Assembly (NCBI GenBank): GCA_045546975.1
Contig: JAZQDV010000013.1
Location: 58,533-122,532 of the forward strand
DNA: 64,000 nucleotides
Origin: SIG480 sp045546975
Lineage (GTDB): Bacteria; Bacillota; Clostridia; Oscillospirales; JAAYXM01
Direction of reading: 5' to 3'
The notes beneath the pieces are model-generated. The model searched no databases and was not told the origin of the DNA. It saw only the letters and a program-made list of their open reading frames with translations. The position numbers were made by a program, and so were the translations under genes. Positions 32,391 through 40,973 of the stretch are shown here, piece after piece; within the stretch, counting starts at the first letter, position 1; each line of letters opens with the position of its first letter.

Positions 32391-33156
32391 TTTCGCGAAG
32401 CCTCCTCTCCAAAATTCCAAGAAGCTTTGTAAGAATCATAACGATTATGAGATAGATTATGGCAAGGCTTATGTACGGAATAACCGGCGTGTATGCCTTA
32501 CTTACGATTACCTGTGCCGCCTTTGTTACATCCTGAAGCGCAATAACGGTAACAAGCGAGGTCTCCTTAAGAAGTGCAATGAGCTCGTTTCCGAGTGCCG
32601 GAAGGATGTTTTTGAAAGCCTGCGGAACGATAATGTATGACATCGTCTGTCTGTAATTGAGGCCAAGGCTTCTTCCCGCCTCCATCTGTCCCGCGGAAAT
32701 CGACATAATTCCCGAGCGCGCGATTTCTGCAACGTATGCGCCCGAGTTGATGCCGAGCGTAATGATGGCGCAAAGCACCGTCTGTACCTCGCCCTTTGGC
32801 ACCATTACTACAAATCCCATAATAAGAAGCTGAACCATAAGCGGGGTTCCGCGAAGCACCGTTACATATATCTTGCATATTGAATTGAGTATGCGAAGGA
32901 TTATATTGGGCTTTTTGCGCGCGCTGTCGTGGGTTGAACGGATAATTGCAACAAGCATACCGATTATAACACCGATGACAAGTGCACCTATTGTTACGAT
33001 AAAGGTCGTTGCAAGACCGTCTGTGAAGAATTTCCAGCGGTTTTCATACACAAAAACCTGGAAGAACTGGAAACAGAGCCTTTGCAGACTTTCCGGGAGG
33101 GAGAGAATCCACTCGGGCGCCGCCTCTATCCATTTGGCAAAAGTGAGTACTGTCAA
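32377..33156 (-). CDS. Polar amino-acid ABC transporter permease
   Basis: 259 residues of the HisMQ/GlnP permease family. It has an N-terminal amphipathic stretch, then five predicted membrane helices. The EAA-type loop is AGQMEAGRSLGLNYRQTMSYIIVPQA, and the start of the membrane domain is FFTDGLATTFIVTIGA. It translocates the amino acid with the downstream ATPase. Translation probably starts at TTG (33156) with AAAGGAG 13 bp upstream; no better start exists before the transmembrane region. Confidence 0.9.
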   Translation of the reverse strand: MTVLTFAKWIEAAPEWILSLPESLQRLCFQFFQVFVYENRWKFFTDGLATTFIVTIGALVIGVIIGMLVAIIRSTHDSARKKPNIILRILNSICKIYVTVLRGTPLMVQLLIMGFVVMVPKGEVQTVLCAIITLGINSGAYVAEIARSGIMSISAGQMEAGRSLGLNYRQTMSYIIVPQAFKNILPALGNELIALLKETSLVTVIALQDVTKAAQVIVSKAYTPVIPYISLAIIYLIIVMILTKLLGILERRLRESDKR

Positions 33157-33180
33157 GAGTAGCTCACACTCCTTTCTGTT

Positions 33181-33210
33181 AAAAAAGGGGACGGTTTTTC
33201 CGCCCCCTTA
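33181..33210 (-). terminator. Intra-operon hairpin between binding protein and permease genes
   Basis: AAGGGGaCGG-TTTTT-CCGcCCCCTT forms a GC-rich stem 20 bp after the binding-protein stop and precedes only a short T-run on the minus strand. It likely attenuates, or protects the upstream mRNA, so that more binding protein is made than permease. Confidence 0.65.
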
Positions 33211-33229
33211 AATCTCTAAATATTAAAGA

Positions 33230-33985
33230 TTATTCAGCCTTTATGTACTTTCCGATGATTTCGTCGATCTTGCCCTCAGCCTTGAGTTCTGCAAGTGCGC
33301 CGTTAACCTTTTCGAGAAGCTCTGTGTTTTCCTTTGCGATAGCAGCAGCATAGTCCTCAACTGCGAACTCTGTCTCAAGGATCTTGAGGCCTTCGTTTGC
33401 CTCGACAAATGCCTTTGCCGGCTCATTGTCGATAACAACGCAGTCAACCTGACCGTTCTTAAGAGCAGCTACTGCGAGAGCACCGTTGTCATAACGAGCA
33501 ACTGCATCTTCGCCATATCCGCCGTTCTCAGGTGTGTCTGAGCAGTAGATATCGCCTGTTGTGCCTGTCTGAACACCGATCTTCTTGCCTTCGAGATCGT
33601 CAATGGAGGCGATTTCGCTATCCTCTGCAACAATAACTACCTGAATACCTGTTGCATAAGAATCTGTGAAGTTTACGCTTTCCTTACGCTCTTCAGTAAC
33701 TGTCATACCTGCAAGAACGATGTCTACCGAGCCTGTGGAAACAGCAGTGATAAGAGAATCAAAAGCCATGTCCTTGATTTCGAGCTCCATGCCAAGCTTT
33801 TCTGCAACAGCAGCAGCGATTTCAGCATCGATACCGACAACTGCGTTGTTCTCGTCAACGAATTCGTACGGCGGGAAAGCAGCATTTGTGCCCATTGTAA
33901 GTGTCTCGACTTCAGTTTTTTCACAGCCAACAAAAGCCATGAGCATCATAGCCACAAGAGCTAAAGCCAAAATTTTCTTTGTCAT
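33230..33985 (-). CDS. Polar amino-acid-binding lipoprotein
   Basis: 251 residues, family-3 solute-binding protein. The lipobox FVGC (about 18-21) anchors it outside the membrane. The core begins LTMGTNAAFPPYEFVDENN, with IVLAGMTVTEERKESVNFTDSY and KIGVQTGTTGDIY typical of glutamine/arginine/cystine binders. It is the first gene of the three-gene importer operon. The start has GGAGG upstream and a good promoter (34043-34071). Confidence 0.92.
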   Translation of the reverse strand: MTKKILALALVAMMLMAFVGCEKTEVETLTMGTNAAFPPYEFVDENNAVVGIDAEIAAAVAEKLGMELEIKDMAFDSLITAVSTGSVDIVLAGMTVTEERKESVNFTDSYATGIQVVIVAEDSEIASIDDLEGKKIGVQTGTTGDIYCSDTPENGGYGEDAVARYDNGALAVAALKNGQVDCVVIDNEPAKAFVEANEGLKILETEFAVEDYAAAIAKENTELLEKVNGALAELKAEGKIDEIIGKYIKAE

Positions 33986-34042
33986 TTATAATGACCTCCC
34001 AAAATATGTAGTTTTTGAGGTTTTATTCACCTCGCGGGAATT

Positions 34043-34071
34043 ATTATACCACACGGTTTTCAAAAAGTAAA
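34043..34071 (-). promoter_or_regulatory. Promoter of amino-acid ABC operon
   Basis: TTTACT (34066-34071), 17 bp and an extended TGGTATAAT (-10 at 34043-34048) on the minus strand. The -35 box abuts the terminator of the upstream DUF1846 gene. Confidence 0.7.
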
Positions 34072-34109
34072 GAAAAACCGCTTTCTTTTTGAAGAAAGCG
34101 GTTTTTTAT
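34071..34109 (-). terminator. Terminator of DUF1846 gene
   Basis: AAAAACCGCTTTCTT and AAGAAAGCGGTTTTTT pair around TTTG. It lies 3 bp behind the stop of the DUF1846 gene. Confidence 0.9.
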
Positions 34110-34111
34110 TC

Positions 34112-35599
34112 TTATCTGTAGTATAAATTCTTGGTCTGACGGCGCGGCTCACAGGTTAAGTTTATGCCGAGTTTTCGGTAAACATCGAGGTCAACCTGAG
34201 AGAGAATTACCGTTGAGTGTGCCTCGCACCGTCTCAAAGACTCAAGCTTACTCGTCGCAAGGGCAGCGTCGGCATTCTGCGATGCCGCAACGGTGAGCGC
34301 AATCAAAACCTCGTCTGAATGCAGGCGCGGGTTATGATTTCCGAGAATCTCCGTTTTAAGCGCCTGAATCGGCTCAATAACCTCAGGCGGAATCAGGTGA
34401 ATGGAATCGTCTATATTGCCGAGCGCCTTCACTGCATTGAGAAGTGCAGATGCCGACGGACCTAAAAGCTTTGTATTTTTTCCCGTTATGATTCTTCCGT
34501 CAGGAAGCTCGATTGCTATTGCAGGCTCGCCGCCTGTCGCCTCGCTCTTTGCAAGAGCTGCGCCAACGACTGCGCGCTCATCAGGGGTAACCCCTGCCTG
34601 CTTCATAAGAAGCTCTACCTTGTTTACGGCGCTATCTGTACCGCGGCCGAGCTTTTTATCACACATTACGGAGAAATAGCGGCGGATAATTTCACTTTTT
34701 GAAGCTTCCTGGACTGCGTCGTCGTCAATTATACACGACCCTGCCATATTTACACCCATATCCGTCGGGGAATTATACGGGCTTTTACCTAAAATCTTTT
34801 CAAACATCGCGCGAAGTACGGGGAAAACCTCGATATCGCGGTTGTAGTTTACGGTTGTCTCTCCGTATGCCTCAAGGTGGTACGGGTCAATCATATTGAC
34901 ATCGTCAAGGTCTGCCGTTGCCGCCTCGTATGCGAGGTTTACGGGGTGCTTAAGCGGTATATTCCATATCGGGAACGTCTCAAACTTCGCATATCCCGCG
35001 GAAATTCCGCGTGTATACTCGTGATAGAGCTGAGAAAGACACGTGCACATCTTTCCGCTGCCAGGTCCCGGTGCCGTAACAACAACGAGCGGACGGGTTG
35101 TCTCAATATAATCGTTCTTCCCAAAGCCCTCGGGACTTACTATATGTGAAATATTTATGGGATAGCCTTCAATATCGTAGTGCAGATATACTCGCATACC
35201 GAGCTCTACAAGCTTTTTGCGGAAGGAGTCGGCGCTCGGCTGCTCATTATACCTTGAAATAACGACGCTTCCAACGTACAAACCGCTTGCGCGGAATGCA
35301 TCGATAAGACGCAAAACGTCGCTGTCGTATGTAATACCGAGGTCATTTCTGACCTTGTTTTTCACGATATCCGTCGCGCTGATTACAATAACTATCTCAG
35401 CATCGTCGGAAAGGCTCTTGAGCATCTGGAGCTTACTGTCAGGCTCAAAGCCGGGAAGTACACGGGACGCGTGGAAGTCGTCAAAAAGCTTGCCGCCAAA
35501 CTCGAGATAGAGCTTGCCGCCAAATTCCTCAATCCTCTCCCTGATGTGTGCCGACTGCTTTTTTATATATGCGTCGTTATCAAAGCCACGCTTCCACAT
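34112..35599 (-). CDS. DUF1846 family protein
   Basis: 495 residues, the full length of the DUF1846 family, which is conserved in Firmicutes and Actinobacteria. Family hallmarks seen are FGGKLFDDFHASRVLPGF near the N-terminus, VVVTAPGPGSGKMCTCLSQLYHE (a P-loop-like GPGSGK, about 180-200) and LHSDEVLIALTVAASQNADA. The family has solved structures but, to my knowledge, no firm biochemical role; nucleotide binding is plausible. The ATG at 35599 is chosen because GGAGGGG lies 6 bp upstream. It is monocistronic. Confidence 0.88.
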   Translation of the reverse strand: MWKRGFDNDAYIKKQSAHIRERIEEFGGKLYLEFGGKLFDDFHASRVLPGFEPDSKLQMLKSLSDDAEIVIVISATDIVKNKVRNDLGITYDSDVLRLIDAFRASGLYVGSVVISRYNEQPSADSFRKKLVELGMRVYLHYDIEGYPINISHIVSPEGFGKNDYIETTRPLVVVTAPGPGSGKMCTCLSQLYHEYTRGISAGYAKFETFPIWNIPLKHPVNLAYEAATADLDDVNMIDPYHLEAYGETTVNYNRDIEVFPVLRAMFEKILGKSPYNSPTDMGVNMAGSCIIDDDAVQEASKSEIIRRYFSVMCDKKLGRGTDSAVNKVELLMKQAGVTPDERAVVGAALAKSEATGGEPAIAIELPDGRIITGKNTKLLGPSASALLNAVKALGNIDDSIHLIPPEVIEPIQALKTEILGNHNPRLHSDEVLIALTVAASQNADAALATSKLESLRRCEAHSTVILSQVDLDVYRKLGINLTCEPRRQTKNLYYR

Positions 35600-35744
35600 A
35601 TTCACCCCTCCGTCCGTATACATATACTAACTTATTTAGTTTATCACAAAAGAAAAAACAAAGCAAGATTTTACAAAAATAATTCCCCTCCTGCTCGGAA
35701 GGGAACTGAATTTTGACAACATACAGTTATTTTTGCAGCAAATA

Positions 35745-36668
35745 TTACGCTTTGTTTTTGCTTTTTCTCGACGGGAGCTGAACAAATACGATTGCGGCAA
35801 ACATTATTGCACAACCTGAAAGCTCGCGCGGAGAGAGTATTTCTCCTGAAAGCACCATTCCCGAAAGTGCGGCAAACACGGATTCCAAACTCATAATAAT
35901 CGACGCAACAGTCGGGTTTTCCGAATACTGCTGGCCTATAATCTGAAGCGTATATGCAATACCGCACGAGAAAATACCGAGATAAAGTATGTACGGTATT
36001 GCCGCGACAATCTGTGAAGCCGTCGGTTTTTCAAATATTAGCATCATTACAAGGGAAAGCCCTCCGCCGATGACCAGCTGCATCATCGAGAGCTTAACTC
36101 CGTCAACGCGGTCGGAAAATTTATCTATACACATAATCTGAAGCGCAAATGCAAGCGCACAGACGAGAACAATGACATCCCCTATATAGATGCCCCCTCC
36201 GTTTCCGTTCACGCAAAGAAGGAACATTCCAAGCGTCGCAAGCGCCACTGCAAGCCAGATGTTTGCCGTGGGTCGTTTGCCAAGAAGAAGACCGAGAAGC
36301 GGCACCATAACGATATAAAGCGTTGTTATAAAGCCGGCTCTTCCCGAAGTTGCGGCCTCCGGCGGATATGTAAGCATTCCGAACTGCTGGAAGTTTGTCG
36401 CGATACACATAAATATTCCGCAGAAAATCCCGGCAATTATAAGGTCGCGGCGGCGGGTCTTATCCTTTTCGAAAACACCCGTTCCGTCCTTTTTCCCGCG
36501 CAGGGAAACAAGAGGCAGAAGCGTCAGGACGCCAACCCAGGAGCGAATTCCGTTTATTGCAAAAGGCGAGGGTAAAACTGCCCCCGCCTTATCCTGCATA
36601 ACGAAAGATATACCCCAAAGAAGCGCCGCCAATATAAGTAGCAGGTTTCCTTTAAGATTACGGCTCAT
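35745..36668 (-). CDS. EamA/DMT-family transporter
   Basis: 307 residues with ten predicted membrane helices in two EamA repeats. The N-terminal repeat starts LLLILAALLWGISFVMQDKAG, and the second includes LGIFSCGIAYTLQIIGQQY and SVFAALSGMVLSGE. Members export amino acids, nucleosides or metabolites; the substrate cannot be inferred. It is 3 bp behind jag with no ribosome site of its own beyond AAGGAGCAAAG in the jag end, so it is probably translated by coupling. In many Firmicutes this position holds mnmE. Confidence 0.88.
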   Translation of the reverse strand: MSRNLKGNLLLILAALLWGISFVMQDKAGAVLPSPFAINGIRSWVGVLTLLPLVSLRGKKDGTGVFEKDKTRRRDLIIAGIFCGIFMCIATNFQQFGMLTYPPEAATSGRAGFITTLYIVMVPLLGLLLGKRPTANIWLAVALATLGMFLLCVNGNGGGIYIGDVIVLVCALAFALQIMCIDKFSDRVDGVKLSMMQLVIGGGLSLVMMLIFEKPTASQIVAAIPYILYLGIFSCGIAYTLQIIGQQYSENPTVASIIMSLESVFAALSGMVLSGEILSPRELSGCAIMFAAIVFVQLPSRKSKNKA

Positions 36669-36671
36669 AGC

Positions 36672-37427
36672 TTATCTTTCTTTGCTCCTTCTGAAGTTTC
36701 GCGCATCGGGACCTGTGTAGTTTATAACAACACGGCGGTTCGGCTCTACTCCGACAGATGATGTCGAAATATTTTCCATACCCTGAAGCGTAACATGTAC
36801 AATATGACGCTCGTATGCGTTCATCGGCTCAAGCGCCTTGTTTCTCTTATACTTTATAGCCTGGCTTGCTGCACGGCGTGCAAACTTCTCAAGTGCCTCG
36901 CTTCTCTTTGCGCGGTAGTTTTCAGCGTCGAGAGATATTCTCTTCTTCTCGCCGCCTGCACGGTTGATTGCAAGGTTTGTGAGGTGCTGAAGCGCATCAA
37001 GCGTCTCTCCGCGACGGCCGATAATACCACCGAGGTTTTCGCCTACGATGTCGTATCTTACGATACCGTCCTCTTCGCCTGTTTTTTCAATATGGGCGGT
37101 GCAACCGATATAACCGAAAACGTTTGTGAGAAATTCCTCTGCTGAAAGCTCGCCTGTTGCGGCAGCTACCTTCTTCTCTGCCTTTTTTACAGGCTTTTCT
37201 TCCTTCTTTTCTTCTTCAACATGGAGAAGAGCTTCAGGAATCTTGATATCGTCGTTTACTACTGTCATAAGTATCCTTGCTGGTACTGCGCCAATTCCGA
37301 GAAAGCCTGACTTCGGGTTTTCAAGCACCTCGACAGATACGTCACTCCTGTCACAGGAAAGTAAACCGAGTCCTTTTTCGATAGCTTCATCTATGGTCTT
37401 GGCAACTACTTCAATGTTATTTGCCAT
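36672..37427 (-). CDS. khpB: RNA-binding protein KhpB (Jag/EloR)
   Basis: 251 residues. An N-terminal Jag domain (about 1-50, VVAKTIDEAIEKGLGLL and the SGFLGIGAVPARI motif) leads through a charged linker to a KH domain with IIGRRGETLDALQHL (in place of GxxG) and a C-terminal R3H domain (ALEPMNAYERHIVHVTL...NRRVVI). It works with KhpA to bind RNAs that control cell division and elongation. The start at 37427 overlaps the yidC end by 11 bp, with AAGGAG upstream. Confidence 0.93.
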   Translation of the reverse strand: MANNIEVVAKTIDEAIEKGLGLLSCDRSDVSVEVLENPKSGFLGIGAVPARILMTVVNDDIKIPEALLHVEEEKKEEKPVKKAEKKVAAATGELSAEEFLTNVFGYIGCTAHIEKTGEEDGIVRYDIVGENLGGIIGRRGETLDALQHLTNLAINRAGGEKKRISLDAENYRAKRSEALEKFARRAASQAIKYKRNKALEPMNAYERHIVHVTLQGMENISTSSVGVEPNRRVVINYTGPDARNFRRSKER

Positions 37428-38286
37428 TTTTTGATTTCTCCTTCTGATCTTTATTTGCCGCCTTCTTCTTATAATATGCGGTAAGGCAAGGCTCCTGTAT
37501 TGCTGTGAGAACATTGCTTATAATCCAGTAAAGGCCGAGTCCTGCGGGAACTGCAAAAGCGATCCATACGGACATAAGCGGCATAAGGAAGTTCATCATA
37601 CCGTTTGTCTGTGCCGCCTGCTCTGTAACCTGCTTGCCCTGTCCTCTTCTCACAAGCCAACCCGAGAACCACGCAGAAATACCCGAAAGGGCAGGGATAA
37701 TCCACATGGGAGTGATGTACTTGAAGTTCGGGATTTCAGAAAGGTCAAGACCGAGGAAGTTAAATGAAACGTCCTTTAAGTTTTCTGCAAAGGGAACAAT
37801 AATATCCCTGAACTTTCCGAGATTTGACGCAATTGCGACCTCAAGCATAAATCCTGTTTTGTGCTCAATGCCTGCAACGCCGTTTTCAATAAGTGCGTTT
37901 GCAATCTGGGAGATAGTATCCGCCGAAAGACCGAAGATGTGTGTGAGCGGCTGACGGACGACGTTATAGAGACCTATCATAATCGGGAGCGTGATAAGAA
38001 GCGGAAGGCATCCGCCGAACATGGAAACGCCCTCTTTTTTATAAAGCTTCTGCACCTCAAGGGAATAGCGCTCTTTATCGTCCTTGTACTTTGCCTCAAG
38101 CTCTTTTAATTTAGGCTGAAGTCTGTTCATTTCGAGCATACTCTTTTTGCTCTTCATCTGGAACGGCAGCATAATTATCTTTGAAAGTATTGTAAATAAG
38201 ATAATTGCAAGACCGTATGAGCCGAGAAGGTTGTAGCACTGACGAAGTAGCCAACCAAACGGCTGTACAATAAGTGTATTAAACAT
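37417..38286 (-). CDS. yidC: Membrane protein insertase YidC/OxaA
   Basis: 289 residues of the short Gram-positive type. Five membrane segments are present, with the hydrophilic-groove region KIIMLPFQMKSKKSMLEMNRLQPKLKELEAKYK just after TM1, then GCLPLLITLPIMIGLYNVVR. The usual lipobox at the N-terminus is not visible; the first helix begins directly at WLLRQCYNLLGSYGLAIILF. It inserts small membrane proteins, with or without SecYEG. It sits in the canonical order rpmH-rnpA-yidD-yidC-jag. Confidence 0.93.
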   Translation of the reverse strand: MFNTLIVQPFGWLLRQCYNLLGSYGLAIILFTILSKIIMLPFQMKSKKSMLEMNRLQPKLKELEAKYKDDKERYSLEVQKLYKKEGVSMFGGCLPLLITLPIMIGLYNVVRQPLTHIFGLSADTISQIANALIENGVAGIEHKTGFMLEVAIASNLGKFRDIIVPFAENLKDVSFNFLGLDLSEIPNFKYITPMWIIPALSGISAWFSGWLVRRGQGKQVTEQAAQTNGMMNFLMPLMSVWIAFAVPAGLGLYWIISNVLTAIQEPCLTAYYKKKAANKDQKEKSKNGK

Positions 38287-38312
38287 AACTTTCCTTTCTA
38301 AACCTCGCGCCT

Positions 38313-38525
38313 TTAAGGAACGGGGTCATATCCGCTTTTTTTTGAAAACGGGTGGCAGCGTAATATCCGCCGAACTGCGAGATATCCACCCTTCAGTGCG
38401 CCGTATTTTTCTATCGCCTCAAGCGCGTACTGCGAGCAGGTCGGAATAAACCTGCAGCATGGAGATTTATTCGGCGATATGGCGCGTCTGTAAAACTTTA
38501 TAAGCGCTATGAGAAGACTCTTCAT
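38313..38525 (-). CDS. yidD: Membrane protein insertion efficiency factor YidD
   Basis: 70 residues. The family core is SLLIALIKFYRRAISPNKSP, then CCRFIPTCSQYALEAIEKYG and RRILRCHPFSKKSGYDPVP. The Cys residues are conserved. An N-terminal amphipathic helix associates with the inner membrane. The start overlaps the rnpA stop by 4 bp (ATGA). Confidence 0.95.
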   Translation of the reverse strand: MKSLLIALIKFYRRAISPNKSPCCRFIPTCSQYALEAIEKYGALKGGYLAVRRILRCHPFSKKSGYDPVP

Positions 38526-38869
38526 TCCTGTTCTCCCCTGAGGATACCCAACCTCAGAGCCAGCTCGAGCAGGCTCTTCTCTATCTGTGAAAACGAAGCC
38601 TCAGCTGCGCGGACTCGTGCGACTATGACGATATCATATCCTGCGCTGAATTTTTCTTCGTTTAACCGATACGCCTCGCGGATGCGACGGCGCACGCTAT
38701 TTCGCACAACGGCACAACCTACCTTTGTGCTGACCGTAATTCCTATACGGTTTTCGGTATTTTTGTTTTTTCGCACATAAACTGCGAGCAGTGGAGTGAC
38801 GGAGGATTTTCCCCGTCTGTAGAGATTTCTGAAATCTCTGTTTTCTTTAAGAGATACTGTGTTTTTCAT
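38522..38869 (-). CDS. rnpA: Ribonuclease P protein component
   Basis: 115 residues. It begins VSLKENRDFRNLYRRGKS and has the signature VVRNSVRRRIREAYR (about 53-67), the RNR motif that contacts RNase P RNA, then YDIVIVARV. It assists 5' maturation of pre-tRNA. The ATG at 38869 is chosen over 38905 because GGAGATG lies 7 bp upstream and the product then has the normal length. Confidence 0.96.
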   Translation of the reverse strand: MKNTVSLKENRDFRNLYRRGKSSVTPLLAVYVRKNKNTENRIGITVSTKVGCAVVRNSVRRRIREAYRLNEEKFSAGYDIVIVARVRAAEASFSQIEKSLLELALRLGILRGEQE

Positions 38870-38978
38870 TAAAACATCTCCATAAAAAGAAAAAGCCCCT
38901 GCCATATAATCAAGGCTTGCCGGGCTCTATCTTTTTGCGAAGCGGGCTGTATTCTGTTTTAGCTATCGCTTCGGATTT

Positions 38979-39113
38979 TTAGTGTGTGAGCCTGTTTCTG
39001 CCCTTTGCACGACGAGCTGACAAGACCTTGCGACCGTTACGTGTAGCCATTCTCTTGCGGAAGCCGTGTACCTTTGAGCGATGAAGCTTCTTCGGCTGAT
39101 AAGTACGTACCAT
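38979..39113 (-). CDS. rpmH: 50S ribosomal protein L34
   Basis: 44 residues, fully typical: MVRTYQPKKLHRSKVHGFRK followed by MATRNGRKVLSARRAKGRNRL. It starts at 39113, with GGAGG 8 bp upstream. It is the first gene of the rpmH-rnpA-yidD-yidC-jag operon and reads away from dnaA. Confidence 0.98.
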   Translation of the reverse strand: MVRTYQPKKLHRSKVHGFRKRMATRNGRKVLSARRAKGRNRLTH

Positions 39114-39189
39114 TGTTTTACACCTCCGATTAAAAATTTTAAGCAAGAAGAATACTCTCCTGCACCCTTTCGACATAGCGTCAACGAAT

Positions 39190-39219
39190 ATTATATGATA
39201 CACTGTGGCAATATGTCAA
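39190..39219 (-). promoter_or_regulatory. rpmH operon promoter
   Basis: A consensus TTGACA (39214-39219), an 18-bp spacer and TATAAT (39190-39195) on the minus strand. Upstream of it are two tandem AGTTGTCAAAA units (about 39247-39268), whose minus-strand TTGACAACT may serve as extra -35-like elements. Confidence 0.85.
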
Positions 39220-39352
39220 CACTTTTTTCTTAATCTGCACAAAAAAAGTTGTCAAAAAGTTGTCAAAACCAAAAATACTTTTTGTGGTATACTATGTATC
39301 GGTCAGGTAGAAAAGCAGTGTTGTATTATATAAATAATATATGTAAAAATTA

Positions 39353-39381
39353 TTTACTTTTATTGCCTTTTCTGCTATAAT
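39353..39381 (+). promoter_or_regulatory. dnaA promoter
   Basis: TTTACT (39353-39358), 17 bp and an extended TGCTATAAT (-10 at 39376-39381), 36 bp upstream of the dnaA start. No clear DnaA box overlaps it. Confidence 0.75.
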
Positions 39382-39416
39382 AAAATCAGTATAAATAAAG
39401 TGGGGGATTTTTATCT

Positions 39417-40724
39417 ATGAACAACGCCGCTGATATCTGGAGGATAGCCTACAGGGTCCTTCAGGACGAGCTTAATATACTCAGCACAACGCTTGAAACG
39501 TGGTTTGAGGACATAAGAGCCGCGAAGTTTGAAAACAACACGCTTACTCTTGTCACCCCTTTCCCGTTCAAGAAAAGCGTGCTTATGGAGCACCATCAGA
39601 AAACAATAAAAGAAGCGCTTTTCCGCGTCTTTTCAAAGGAAGTTGACTTTGAGCTTTTAACTGAAGAGGAATACGAAGGAAAAATCGCACCTATTATCCC
39701 CGATTTTTCAAACTACGATGAGTATTCCTTTGAAAAGTTCGTTGTCGGTGCATCAAACAAGTTTGCACATGCCGCGGCAAAGGCAGTTGCAAACGCTCCC
39801 GCCTCTTCCTATAACCCCCTTCTCATCCACGGCGGAAGCGGTCTTGGAAAAACGCATCTTCTCTACGCCATTGCAGGCACGATAAAAAAGAACAACCCGA
39901 AGGCAAAAATAACATACATAAAGAGCGAGGACTTCACAAACGAGCTTATCGACGCACTTCAGGCAAGAACTCTCCCCGAGTTTCGCGAGAAGTACAGGAA
40001 TTCAGACATCCTTCTTGTTGACGATATTCAGTTCATCGCAGGAAAGGACAGTACTCAGGAGGAGTTCTTCCATACCTTCAACGCACTTTATGAATCACAC
40101 AAGCAGATTGTTATGACCTCCGACCGTCCGCCAAAGGAAATGGCAAAGCTTGAGGAACGCCTTAAAACGAGATTTGAATGGGGTCTTTTGGCTGACATCG
40201 AGCCACCTGATTTTGAAACGAGAATGGCGATTATAAGCCTTAAAGCAAACCTCATAGGCCTTGAGCTTACAACTGAACAAAAAGAGCTCATTGCAAATAA
40301 CGTTACTGCAAACGTAAGACAGCTTGAGGGTGCCGTACACAAGCTTCTTGCATATCGGGACCTTCTCGCAGATGTCGACGGTATGCAGGCAGCAGAACGT
40401 GCTATCCGCGACATCTTTGCAGAAAACCCGTGGATTAACCCAACACCCGAATTTATTATCCGCGCTGTTGCAAAATATTTTGAGCTTGAATATGAGGACA
40501 TCATCGGCAAAGACCGTTCACAGAAGATGGTCGAGCCGAGAAAGGTCGCAATGTATATGGTAAGAAACATGACCAATGAATCTTACCCGAAGATGGGTAA
40601 AATCTTCAACCGCGACCATACGACCATCAAGTATTCCGTAGATACCCTCGAAGAGCTTATGAAAACCGACAGCGCAATCAAGGCTCAGATAAAGGAAGTC
40701 AAGGAGTCAATTTTAACCCCGTAA
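39417..40724 (+). CDS. dnaA: Chromosomal replication initiator protein DnaA
   Basis: 435 residues. Domain I spans 1-85 with WFEDIRAAKFENNTL. AAA+ domain III has Walker A GGSGLGKTHLLYAI (about 140-153), Walker B ILLVDDIQFIAGKD and the box VII Arg region. Domain IV carries the DNA-binding signature FNRDHTTIKYSVDTLEEL. Domain II is very short, so the protein is a little below the usual 440-460. It opens oriC. GGGGGA lies upstream of the ATG. It is followed by a DnaA-box cluster. Confidence 0.98.
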   Translation: MNNAADIWRIAYRVLQDELNILSTTLETWFEDIRAAKFENNTLTLVTPFPFKKSVLMEHHQKTIKEALFRVFSKEVDFELLTEEEYEGKIAPIIPDFSNYDEYSFEKFVVGASNKFAHAAAKAVANAPASSYNPLLIHGGSGLGKTHLLYAIAGTIKKNNPKAKITYIKSEDFTNELIDALQARTLPEFREKYRNSDILLVDDIQFIAGKDSTQEEFFHTFNALYESHKQIVMTSDRPPKEMAKLEERLKTRFEWGLLADIEPPDFETRMAIISLKANLIGLELTTEQKELIANNVTANVRQLEGAVHKLLAYRDLLADVDGMQAAERAIRDIFAENPWINPTPEFIIRAVAKYFELEYEDIIGKDRSQKMVEPRKVAMYMVRNMTNESYPKMGKIFNRDHTTIKYSVDTLEELMKTDSAIKAQIKEVKESILTP

Positions 40725-40973
40725 TAAACAGTTTCCCTGTGGATTCCCTTTTGATAACCTGTTGATAAAACTTATCCACAGAAAAAGGCGATATTTATCA
40801 ACACAAATCAAAAGCTGTCTGTGGACGGGCAAAAACGCACCACTAAGGCAAAAAACAGGGATATCCAAAGATTCCACAGCCTATAATACTAATACTAAAA
40901 TATATATTATATTCTTTTATAATAAAAATTATTCATTAAAATATTATCAATTAAGAAAGAAGCGGTGATTATT
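40725..40973 (+). other. Replication origin region (oriC) between dnaA and dnaN
   Basis: A perfect DnaA box TTATCCACA is at 40772-40780. Variants are TTATCAACA at 40795-40803, TGTTGATAA (reverse) at 40760-40768 and TGTGGATTC (reverse) at 40738-40746. Then ATTCCACAG (40871-40879) directly precedes a three-base-periodic CTATAATACTAATACTAA (40881-40898), which resembles the DnaA-trio. An unwinding-prone tract with almost no G or C runs from 40899 to about 40950. This order matches the B. subtilis dnaA-dnaN origin as known from the literature. Confidence 0.85.

Noticed and set aside
31521..32432. 303-residue plus-strand ORF across parS and the amino-acid ABC ATPase gene
   Set aside because: It runs through two parS palindromes, a terminator and a clearly coding opposite strand.
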